This document shows positions 1 to 3,896 of a stretch of 6,098 bases of DNA, one piece after another (position 1 is the first letter of the stretch; each line of letters starts with the position of its first letter). Origin of the DNA: CAVSBT01 sp964609465 (lineage in GTDB: Bacteria; Chloroflexota; Dehalococcoidia; DSTF01; JALHUB01). The DNA lies in the NCBI GenBank assembly GCA_964609465.1, contig CAZSSQ010000149.1, positions 1-6,098 of the forward strand. The letters run 5' to 3'. Made by a program: the position numbers and the translations under genes. Under the pieces are notes generated by a model. The model was not told where the DNA came from. It was given only the letters and a program-made list of their open reading frames with translations, and ran no database searches.

Positions 1-159
1 ATCCACGATGTAGCCTACTTTGTGGCCCCGCTCCAGCCCTTGACGCAAGAAGGGCACAACGACAGCCTGGCGCTCTTCTTCCGTCTCGTAGAAACAACAG
101 GCGTGATCACCTGGAGCAAGGTCGTCTACGGAGCGCAGGGGACGGGTCTCATCCACCAT
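1..159 (-). CDS. MEDS-domain sensor protein, N-terminal part (runs off window edge)
   Basis: This is the first 53 codons of a minus-strand gene that continues beyond base 1. The reading begins with ATG at 159-157, preceded on the minus strand by the Shine-Dalgarno sequence GGAGAAGG (175-168) with an 8-nt spacer, so the start is well supported. The peptide contains the phrases LAPGDHACCFYET (residues 14-26) and FLRQGLERGHKVGYIVD (37-53). These match the opening of the MEDS domain (methanogen/methylotroph DcmR sensory domain), where a PGDH-x-C-x-F-Y-E element is followed by a helix and a Gly-rich turn into a hydrophobic strand. MEDS domains are usually N-terminal sensory modules, often followed by a histidine kinase or a helix-turn-helix domain, and are thought to sense small organic ligands. 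The output domain lies outside the window, so kinase versus regulator cannot be decided. The domain call is from recognised motifs, not a search. Confidence 0.8.
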   Translation of the reverse strand, partial: MVDETRPLRSVDDLAPGDHACCFYETEEERQAVVVPFLRQGLERGHKVGYIVD

Positions 160-280
160 TTTCTCAGCCTTCTCCGACGCGACTAGACTCCGAGTCCGTC
201 CCCCGACTGACTCGCTGCTTTTCGCATCCGTTCACTCGCAGGCTTAGGCATCTCACAACCTTGGTGTGTCCCGGGCCGCC

Positions 281-320
281 TGGTCTCGGAGAGCAATATT
301 CAGACGCTGAATCGAGACCA
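281..320. repeat. Nested inverted repeat / bulged hairpin
   Basis: Outer arms TGGTCTCG (281-288) and CGAGACCA (313-320) are perfect 8-base complements. Immediately inside the right arm, ATTCAG (298-303) and CTGAAT (307-312) form a 6-bp stem with a 3-base loop ACG. The two stems can stack directly on the right side, leaving a single 9-nt bulge (289-297) on the left. The element lies in the divergent region between the MEDS gene and the next plus-strand Shine-Dalgarno sequence, so it could be an operator or a structured RNA. Strand and function are not determined by the sequence. Confidence 0.6.
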
Positions 321-364
321 TCATATACCTAGGCGTCAGATTTCACAACGAAGGGGAGAGCGCC

Positions 365-448
365 ATGCCGCCCGGTCCAGCAATGAGGAGGAGAACACAA
401 AGAACGACAGCCCGCGACCCGCCAGTCTTTCGACGCCTCGAACCATGA
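365..448 (+). CDS. Possible 27-aa leader-type ORF
   Basis: ATG at 365 is preceded by a good Shine-Dalgarno sequence AAGGGGAG (351-358) with a 6-nt spacer. It opens a 27-codon frame that ends at TGA 446-448. The peptide is Arg/Pro/Thr-rich with no recognisable domain. Its stop overlaps the ATG (445-447) of a longer open frame that runs to 789, the ATGA arrangement seen in translationally coupled genes. The longer frame is antisense to the recognisable PIN remnant and has random-looking composition, so I do not call it as a gene. The short ORF may be a fortuitous frame or a small leader peptide. Only the ribosome-binding site supports it. Confidence 0.2.
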   Translation: MPPGPAMRRRTQRTTARDPPVFRRLEP

Positions 449-554
449 CACCGCGCTCGACGCGCTACAGGCCGCTTCGGACGCCGCACACGGGAATTGG
501 AGGCCAATCAATCGAGCGTAATCAGGCTACCGCTCGTACTCCGTTTCCGAGTCG

Positions 555-680
555 TCAGGGTGAAGTCGTGGCCAGAATGGCCACAAAGCGGGCTGGGGTC
601 ACAATCTGGACGCCCTCGTGGGTCTTCAGGTCAAGCAGGTGGCGGTCCCCCCACAACAGGCAATTGACGTGTGCGTACAT
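555..680 (-). pseudogene. PIN-domain (VapC/PilT-like) toxin C-terminal remnant
   Basis: The minus-strand frame that ends at TGA (557-555) carries CLLWGDRHLLDL followed by EGVQIVTPARFVAIL. This closely follows the end of PIN-domain ribonucleases of the putative toxin-antitoxin type, in which a GD-x-D/H-LL element carries one of the conserved metal-binding Asp residues and an IVTP-x-x-F strand/helix closes the domain. Only about the last 40 residues are recognisable. Further upstream on the minus strand no frame shows the N-terminal Asp motif of PIN domains, and no antitoxin gene is adjacent. The gene therefore looks 5'-truncated and decayed. It could also be a short open frame that merely preserves the motif, but the motif order and spacing argue for a true remnant. 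The recognised part is roughly 555-674; the upper boundary is approximate. Confidence 0.55.
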
Positions 681-692
681 GGGCTGTATAGT
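664..692 (+). promoter_or_regulatory. Sigma70-type promoter upstream of the methyltransferase leader
   Basis: TTGACG (664-669) and TATAGT (687-692) match the -35 and -10 consensus at five of six positions each and are separated by the ideal 17 nt. The expected start of transcription is near 699, giving a 5' leader of about 163 nt before the TTG start of the methyltransferase. The promoter lies inside the PIN remnant on the opposite strand, consistent with that region no longer being a working gene. Confidence 0.5.
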
Positions 693-698
693 GCGCGC

Positions 699-861
699 AG
701 GTTCACTTCGAAAGGCGCACCGTATGCTGGCCCTTGTGTTGAACGCCATCCCCTGCAACCTTGCTTTGCTCGCAGGGCAGGCCCGCTGAAGCGGGTCACG
801 CCAACAATACAGACGCCGCGGGCGGAGCGCTCGCGGCGTTTTGCATGCAGGAGGATTTGCC
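699..861 (+). promoter_or_regulatory. Structured 5' leader, candidate riboswitch or attenuator
   Basis: Three hairpins follow each other in the predicted leader. CCCTGC (751-756) pairs with GCAGGG (772-777); CCCGC (782-786) pairs with GCGGG (791-795) around a TGAA loop; and ACGCCGCG (813-820) pairs with CGCGGCGT (832-839), followed by a short T run. The sequence TGCAGG at 846-851, overlapping the Shine-Dalgarno CAGGAGG (848-854), is a perfect complement of CCTGCA at 752-757, which is also the left arm of the first hairpin. The two pairings exclude each other, so the leader could switch between an exposed and a masked ribosome-binding site. I do not recognise a known riboswitch consensus here. 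The structure is inferred by eye from complementarity only. Confidence 0.35.
813..842 (+). terminator. Hairpin with short T run ahead of the methyltransferase
   Basis: ACGCCGCG (813-820) and CGCGGCGT (832-839) form a perfect 8-bp GC-rich stem; the inner GAGCGCTC (825-832) is itself palindromic. The stem is followed by TTTT (839-842), shorter than a classical U tract. It ends six bases before the methyltransferase Shine-Dalgarno sequence. It could terminate a short RNA that starts at the promoter near 699, giving an RNA of about 145 nt, or act as an attenuator for the downstream gene. Confidence 0.4.
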
Positions 862-1587
862 TTGAAGCCAGCATGGTACGAAGCCTTCGGCGATGCCCTC
901 GGCGAGGGCTATCTGAAGTATCCTTGGGTGCAGAGCACGGTCCCGGACTGCGACTACCTGGAGCACGTCCTCGATGTGAGGCCGGGAGCCAGGCTGCTGG
1001 ACGTCGGCTGCGGTGTCGGGCGGCACGTGGTCGAGCTGGCCAGGCGCGGCTACCGGATGACCGGCATCGACGTCTCCCGTGGCCTGCTGCGGGTCGGAGA
1101 GCGACTGGCGCGTGAGGCGGCCGTCGAAGTCGAGCTGCGGCACCTGGACGCCAGGCTCCTGGACTACGATTCGGAGTTCGATGCCGCCTACAGCGTCTGC
1201 GAGGGCGCTTTCGGCCTGGTCCCCACCGACGACGAGAACCTGGCTATCCTGGAGGGCATGCGCAGGGCCGTCAAGCCAGGCGGACGGGTGAGCGTGTGTG
1301 CCAGCCACGTCTATCGCGCGGGCGAGAGCTTCTGGCAGCTTGACCCCATCGACAACCGAGGAAGCGTCGACTTGGAGACCAAGCTCTTCGAGGGGGAGCC
1401 GGACTACCCGCAAGACGTGCTTGACCTCAGCTTCACCGCCCGCGAGCTGCGGCTCCTGTGCCGCCTCGCCGGTCTGGAGTGCCTGGGCGTCTACGGCGGC
1501 ATCGCCGGGGACTACACGCAGCGACCGCCGCAGCGCGGGGATTGGGAGCTCATCCTGCTGGGACGCCGGCCCGCAGGCTCTGGCTAG
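862..1587 (+). CDS. Class I SAM-dependent methyltransferase
   Basis: This encodes a cytosolic protein of 241 residues that should transfer a methyl group from S-adenosylmethionine to an unidentified acceptor. Motif I is textbook: LLDVGCGVGRH (Asp47 to Gly53 form the SAM-binding glycine loop), followed by the second-strand acidic end GIDVS (68-72). A HLDAR element (94-98) and a typical VKPGGRV turn (137-143) before the next strand complete the Rossmann-like fold. There is no signal peptide or membrane segment. I chose TTG 862 because CAGGAGG at 848-854 lies 7 nt ahead; the frame is open back to 841, but a start there would contain its own Shine-Dalgarno sequence. Translation from TTG and the structured leader suggest restrained or regulated expression. 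The gene appears to be a single unit, closed by the hairpin at 1620-1650. The substrate (small molecule, quinone, protein or nucleic acid) cannot be read from the sequence. Confidence 0.93.
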   Translation: MKPAWYEAFGDALGEGYLKYPWVQSTVPDCDYLEHVLDVRPGARLLDVGCGVGRHVVELARRGYRMTGIDVSRGLLRVGERLAREAAVEVELRHLDARLLDYDSEFDAAYSVCEGAFGLVPTDDENLAILEGMRRAVKPGGRVSVCASHVYRAGESFWQLDPIDNRGSVDLETKLFEGEPDYPQDVLDLSFTARELRLLCRLAGLECLGVYGGIAGDYTQRPPQRGDWELILLGRRPAGSG

Positions 1588-1619
1588 ACGCCCCGCGGAC
1601 ACGAGCCCGTCGCGAACAC

Positions 1620-1650
1620 GCCGAAGGCCGCCGCCAGGGCGGCCTTCGGC
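1620..1650 (+). terminator. Perfect 13-bp hairpin after the methyltransferase
   Basis: GCCGAAGGCCGCC (1620-1632) pairs without a mismatch with GGCGGCCTTCGGC (1638-1650) around the 5-base loop GCCAG, starting 33 nt after the stop codon. There is no T run on either side, so it is an L-shaped or factor-assisted terminator rather than a classical intrinsic one. It can also work in reverse orientation. Confidence 0.6.
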
Positions 1651-1676
1651 TACGGTACGGAATGAACCCTGGAGGT

Positions 1677-1704
1677 TGGCGGCAGCGGCAGGATTAGAAC
1701 CCGC
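1677..1704 (-). pseudogene. tRNA-like 3'-end remnant
   Basis: On the minus strand this reads as the last part of a tRNA. A T stem GCGGG (1704-1700) pairs with CCTGC (1692-1688, including one G-U pair) around the 7-base loop TTCTAAT. It is followed by a 7-base acceptor strand CGCTGCC, a discriminator G and CCA (1679-1677). The matching 5' acceptor GGCAGCG is not found at the expected distance, and no canonical anticodon arm could be folded. The T loop has T where a purine is expected. It is either a decayed or truncated tRNA (for example an integration scar) or chance. Confidence 0.3.
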
Positions 1705-1737
1705 GAACCGAATGGGCTCCCATGGACCCGTCAGCCT

Positions 1738-1767
1738 GTGACAGGCCGGATACGCCCATGCTATAAT
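1738..1767 (+). promoter_or_regulatory. Promoter of the zinc-ribbon gene with a palindrome over the -35 box
   Basis: GTGACA (1738-1743, five of six consensus bases) and the perfect -10 TATAAT (1762-1767) are spaced by 18 nt. TG at 1759-1760 adds an extended -10 (TGCTATAAT). Predicted transcription starts near 1774, 50 nt before the ATG. The -35 lies inside the inverted repeat GCCTGT-G-ACAGGC (1734-1746), which could be an operator bound by a dimeric regulator. Confidence 0.7.
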
Positions 1768-1778
1768 CGCGCAGAGCC

Positions 1779-1809
1779 AGGCGGGGGCTTGAGCCCGCCT
1801 TAGGCGGGC
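1779..1809 (+). promoter_or_regulatory. Three-arm hairpin leader before the zinc-ribbon gene
   Basis: The leader contains AGGCGGG (1779-1785), CCCGCCT (1794-1800) and GGCGGG (1803-1808). The middle arm can pair with the left arm (7 bp, 8-nt loop) or with the right arm (GCCCGCC with GGCGGGC, 7 bp, loop TTA), but not both. The second hairpin ends one base before the Shine-Dalgarno sequence AGGAGGAGG (1811-1819). This is compatible with a small switch or attenuator, or with a simple 5' stabilising hairpin. Confidence 0.4.
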
Positions 1810-1823
1810 GAGGAGGAGGCTCC

Positions 1824-2306
1824 ATGCTGGCAGCTTGGCCCGGGGGAAGCTGGCAGGACACCGTATGGCTGGCGGTGGCCCTGGTAGTGGCCTACGGTGT
1901 GGTTCTTTGGCTAAGCGCCTTGGCCTGGGTCTACCGCGACGTCAAGAGCCGCACCAACGACTCTGTCTCCCAACTCGTGTCCGTCTTCCTGGTGCTCATC
2001 TTCAACCTGCCGGGCCTCTTCCTGTACTTAGTCCTACGACCGCAGGAGACTCTGACCGAAGCCTATGAGCGAACCCTGGAGACAGAGGCCATGCTCCAAG
2101 AGGTGGAACGCCTGGGGACCTGCCCCTCCTGCCGGCGGCGCATCGAGGAAGACTACCTGCTCTGCCCCTACTGTCGCACCAGCCTGCGAAAGCCCTGTGC
2201 CCAGTGCGGCCGCGCCCTGAGCTTCGGGTGGGTGGCCTGCCCCTACTGCGGCACCGACCGCGTGCCCTCGACAGCAGCCGAAGCCGCCCGGTCCCAGACC
2301 GCGGCG
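1824..2306 (+). CDS. Membrane-anchored double zinc-ribbon protein (3' end lost in gap)
   Basis: 161 residues are visible before the N run. Residues 13-36 and 48-70 are hydrophobic and form two likely transmembrane helices, with the polar YRDVKSRTND turn between them. A charged linker with helical character (72-97) leads to two zinc ribbons: CPSC (100-103) with CPYC (114-117), and CAQC (125-128) with CPYC (139-142). All eight Cys ligands are present, in the DZANK-type double zinc-ribbon pattern. A Ser/Thr/Ala-rich tail begins just before the gap. The start is firm: AGGAGGAGG at 1811-1819 precedes ATG 1824, and a strong promoter lies upstream. Such proteins are common in Chloroflexota and Actinobacteria, and their role is unknown; a scaffold or protein-protein contact at the membrane is a reasonable inference. 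A C-terminal domain may be missing. The stop codon is not seen. Confidence 0.88.
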
Positions 2307-2406
2307 NNNNNNNNNNNNNNNNNNNNNNNNNNNNNNNNNNNNNNNNNNNNNNNNNNNNNNNNNNNNNNNNNNNNNNNNNNNNNNNNNNNNNNNNNNNNNN
2401 NNNNNN
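2307..2406. other. Assembly gap (100 N)
   Basis: Exactly 100 N, the conventional placeholder for a scaffold gap of unknown size. It hides the 3' ends of the zinc-ribbon gene (+) and the P-loop ATPase gene (-), which converge here, and any terminators between them. Confidence 0.98.
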
Positions 2407-2660
2407 ACCGCCACGCCGTCGCCGGCTGCCTCCTTCACGGCCTTGCCCGCCTCCGACAGGGGGAGGGCCCGGCCTGGCGTGCGGACACCCGGCACAGCGG
2501 CCAGCAGCGCGGCGTCCCGCTCAGCGGAGGCGGCGTCACTTCCCTGCACCCTCAGGACGTGCACACGGTGTCCGCCGGCCAGCAGGTGCAGGGCGAGGCC
2601 GGCAGCGATGGTCGACTTGCCGTCGCCGGGTTGGGCTGAGGTCACGATGAGAGCGTTCAT
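2407..2660 (-). CDS. P-loop ATPase, MinD/BioD-like (C-terminal part lost in gap)
   Basis: 84 residues are visible, starting at ATG 2660-2658. The N-terminus is MNALIVTSAQPGDGKSTIAA: a hydrophobic first strand followed by a Walker A loop AQPGDGKS (residues 9-16, Lys15 and Ser16 as the phosphate-binding pair). The helix GLALHLLAGG and a second strand VHVLRVQG follow. This is the layout of the SIMIBI-class P-loop fold, as in BioD, cobyrinate synthase-like and DRTGG-containing ATPases. A segment rich in Ala and Asp (41-55) resembles the region after the P-loop in BioD-like proteins. Walker B and any C-terminal domain are in or beyond the gap, so the exact family is open. The Shine-Dalgarno sequence is weak (GGTGG about 6 nt ahead), but the extended -10 at 2712-2704 supports this start. 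It is convergent with the zinc-ribbon gene and divergent from the HEPN-like gene. Confidence 0.82.
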
Positions 2661-2703
2661 GGCACCACCGTAGCGACACGTCGCGGTCTGACCGACGGCT
2701 GGG

Positions 2704-2712
2704 ATTATAGCA
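2704..2712 (-). promoter_or_regulatory. Extended -10 promoter of the P-loop ATPase gene
   Basis: On the minus strand the bases read TGCTATAAT (2712-2704), a perfect -10 hexamer with the TGn extension. No good -35 box is seen 16-18 nt upstream, as often happens with extended -10 promoters. The expected start of transcription is near 2697, giving a leader of about 37 nt before ATG 2660. Confidence 0.55.
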
Positions 2713-2766
2713 GGAGCCTTGCTTACGCGCAGCGGCAGTTGGCCAGCAATTGCCGCCGCAAGCAGG

Positions 2767-2772
2767 TATTAT
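2767..2772 (+). promoter_or_regulatory. Possible -10 box of the HEPN-like gene
   Basis: TATTAT (five of six -10 consensus bases) in an A/T-rich patch within GC-rich sequence. No matching -35 box at normal spacing was found (TTGGCC at 2739-2744 is too far away at 22 nt). If it is used, transcription would start near 2779, about 70 nt before the chosen GTG. Weak evidence. Confidence 0.25.
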
Positions 2773-2847
2773 ATGAGGGGCAGGTTGCCAAGCGGGAAGC
2801 GGTGGCGCGGCTGCATATCCCATCCAAGAAGGTTTGAGGCGAGGGAA

Positions 2848-3597
2848 GTGCAAGTGACAGGCGCGAGCGACAACAGTCTTGCGGAACTCAAGGCGTTCAG
2901 GAAGAAGCTCGAAGCATGGGCCAGACGCCAACTTGAGCAAACCAATCCCGCGTACCTACAAGCATTCTCAGCCAGACTAGTCGAGACGGGCAGTCCAAGC
3001 AGAGCGATAGAGCAGACTCGAGCCCTACTTGGATCCCCACCCCGGTGGTATCGACTACTAACGGCCATGGCTGATATCGAAATCGCCCTGGATAAGGTAC
3101 GGCGGGCACTCTCGTATCTCGGAGCGGCACCCGCAAACGGGATGGGTCAGCTATCGAACGAAGGCGCCTGGGCAGTGTATCACTTTGACCAGTGGACGTT
3201 TCAAATGCACGCATTGCTGGAAAGGCTCGAGAGGCTGATCAAACTCACGGGGCGCCACATAGCCAGCAAGAAGAACCCCAAGTGGCCCGATGCCGAGAGA
3301 ACACTTCTCGATAGAGTAAAGGGCATGAGTGACGTCGTCGGCAATGTTCGCCATCCCCTAGCCCACGGAGGGGGAGGCGGAGTAAAGGGGCTGGAAGACG
3401 ACCGGTTATGGGAGCCCTACTTGGTGGGAGCCATGGGACTGGACATCGATTTTCCGCAAGCTCTCTACCAGGCTGTTGGGGAATCGGGACGGAGAGAGAA
3501 GTGGGGGCACTACCTGCAAAGGTCAACCGTCTTGGCCATTAGGTCTATGGAGGAGATCTTCGAACGTTTGTCCAGTCAGGCTTTCGGGGACTCATGA
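2848..3597 (+). CDS. HEPN-like protein with an RX4H motif, function unknown
   Basis: 249 residues, soluble and mostly helical, with no signal peptide. I do not recognise a named family. The notable part is a long amphipathic helix (residues about 107-135, with ALLERLERLIKLTG), then a charged loop, then a second helix that ends in VGNVRHPLAHGGGGGV. The string RHPLAH (168-173) fits the R-polar-x3-H (RX4H) active-site motif of HEPN domains, placed at the end of the domain as expected. HEPN proteins are often RNases in toxin-antitoxin, abortive-infection and CRISPR-associated systems, but some are non-catalytic. The frame is open from 2719. I chose GTG 2848 (GAGG 8 nt ahead); GTG 2854 is equally good, with GAGGG (2841-2845) 8 nt ahead. 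Codon use is less GC-rich than in neighbouring genes (several CTA, ATA, AGA and TAT codons), a hint of horizontal acquisition. It stands alone, with no visible partner gene. Confidence 0.8.
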   Translation: MQVTGASDNSLAELKAFRKKLEAWARRQLEQTNPAYLQAFSARLVETGSPSRAIEQTRALLGSPPRWYRLLTAMADIEIALDKVRRALSYLGAAPANGMGQLSNEGAWAVYHFDQWTFQMHALLERLERLIKLTGRHIASKKNPKWPDAERTLLDRVKGMSDVVGNVRHPLAHGGGGGVKGLEDDRLWEPYLVGAMGLDIDFPQALYQAVGESGRREKWGHYLQRSTVLAIRSMEEIFERLSSQAFGDS

Positions 3598-3670
3598 CCT
3601 CTGCCCCAGCCAGCTAGCGTAGCACCACACTTGCAGCCCGGAGGCGAGATCGAGAACGCGCCTGCGGGGG

Positions 3671-3699
3671 TTGTCCGGAAGCGGGGTGCTGAATACAAT
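3671..3699 (+). promoter_or_regulatory. Promoter of tRNA-Phe
   Basis: TTGTCC (3671-3676) and TACAAT (3694-3699) are separated by 17 nt, a good sigma70-type pair. The predicted start, near 3706, is only one or two bases before the mature tRNA 5' end at 3708. Confidence 0.6.
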
Positions 3700-3707
3700 G
3701 AGCCTGC

Positions 3708-3783
3708 GCCGAGGTAGCTCAGTCGGTAGAGCACGCGGCTGAAAACCGCGGTGTCGGCAGTTCGATTCTGCCCCTCGGCACCA
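3708..3783 (+). tRNA. tRNA-Phe (anticodon GAA)
   Basis: A complete 76-nt cloverleaf. The acceptor GCCGAGG (3708-3714) pairs with CCTCGGC (3773-3779); the D arm is GCTC/GAGC; the anticodon stem CGCGG/CCGCG encloses the loop CTGAAAA with anticodon GAA at 3741-3743. The variable loop is GTGTC, and the T stem GGCAG/CTGCC encloses TTCGATT. Discriminator A (3780) and an encoded CCA (3781-3783) end the gene. GAA reads both Phe codons. It has its own promoter and is convergent with the dehydrogenase across gap 2; its terminator is not visible before the gap. Confidence 0.98.
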
Positions 3784-3796
3784 GACACGTGCAGGC

Positions 3797-3896
3797 NNNN
3801 NNNNNNNNNNNNNNNNNNNNNNNNNNNNNNNNNNNNNNNNNNNNNNNNNNNNNNNNNNNNNNNNNNNNNNNNNNNNNNNNNNNNNNNNNNNNNNNN
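3797..3896. other. Assembly gap (100 N)
   Basis: Exactly 100 N, a placeholder for unknown length. It removes the 3' third of the zinc dehydrogenase gene and the region just after tRNA-Phe. About 110-130 codons of the dehydrogenase should be missing, judging by the usual family length, so the real gap is likely longer than 300 bases. Confidence 0.98.

Larger units (their letters stand above)
160..554. other. Stretch without a confident gene
   Basis: This stretch lies between the divergently read MEDS gene and the PIN remnant. It must hold the MEDS promoter, but I could not find a convincing -10/-35 pair on the minus strand. It contains a small dyad (GACT-CCG-AGTC, about 185-195), the bulged hairpin at 281-320 and a doubtful 27-codon ORF at 365-448. 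The remaining open frames are Arg/Pro/Ser-rich compositions typical of random high-GC sequence, with no recognisable motif. Confidence 0.6.

Noticed and set aside
445..789. 114-codon plus-strand frame starting at the ATGA overlap
   Set aside because: Arg/Ser/Pro-rich random composition, no motif, and antisense to the PIN remnant, which is the recognisable reading.
618..1115. 165-codon plus-strand frame overlapping the leader and the methyltransferase start
   Set aside because: It is out of frame with the methyltransferase for half its length, has no ribosome-binding site, and would run through three hairpins.
796..1602. Long minus-strand frame opposite the methyltransferase
   Set aside because: A high-GC antisense shadow. 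The plus-strand frame has all methyltransferase motifs and a matching ribosome-binding site.
1824..2639. One continuous plus-strand frame through gap 1
   Set aside because: The frame passes only because N codons are treated as open. After the gap it is antisense to the clear P-loop ATPase, so the zinc-ribbon gene is cut at 2306.
2034..2660. One continuous minus-strand frame through gap 1
   Set aside because: Beyond the gap it is the antisense shadow of the zinc-ribbon gene. Only 2407-2660 has the P-loop protein character.
2719..2847. Longer start (TTG 2719 or ATG 2773) for the HEPN-like gene
   Set aside because: The extra residues look like translated intergenic DNA, overlap the likely promoter, and lack a Shine-Dalgarno sequence at a suitable distance.
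3576..3796. Minus-strand open frames over the tRNA containing phrases such as GRIELPTPRF, ESNCRHRGFQ and QNRTADTAVF
   Set aside because: These are the well-known spurious peptides obtained by translating the antisense strand of a tRNA gene. Here they also appear fused through the N run to the dehydrogenase, which is an artefact.
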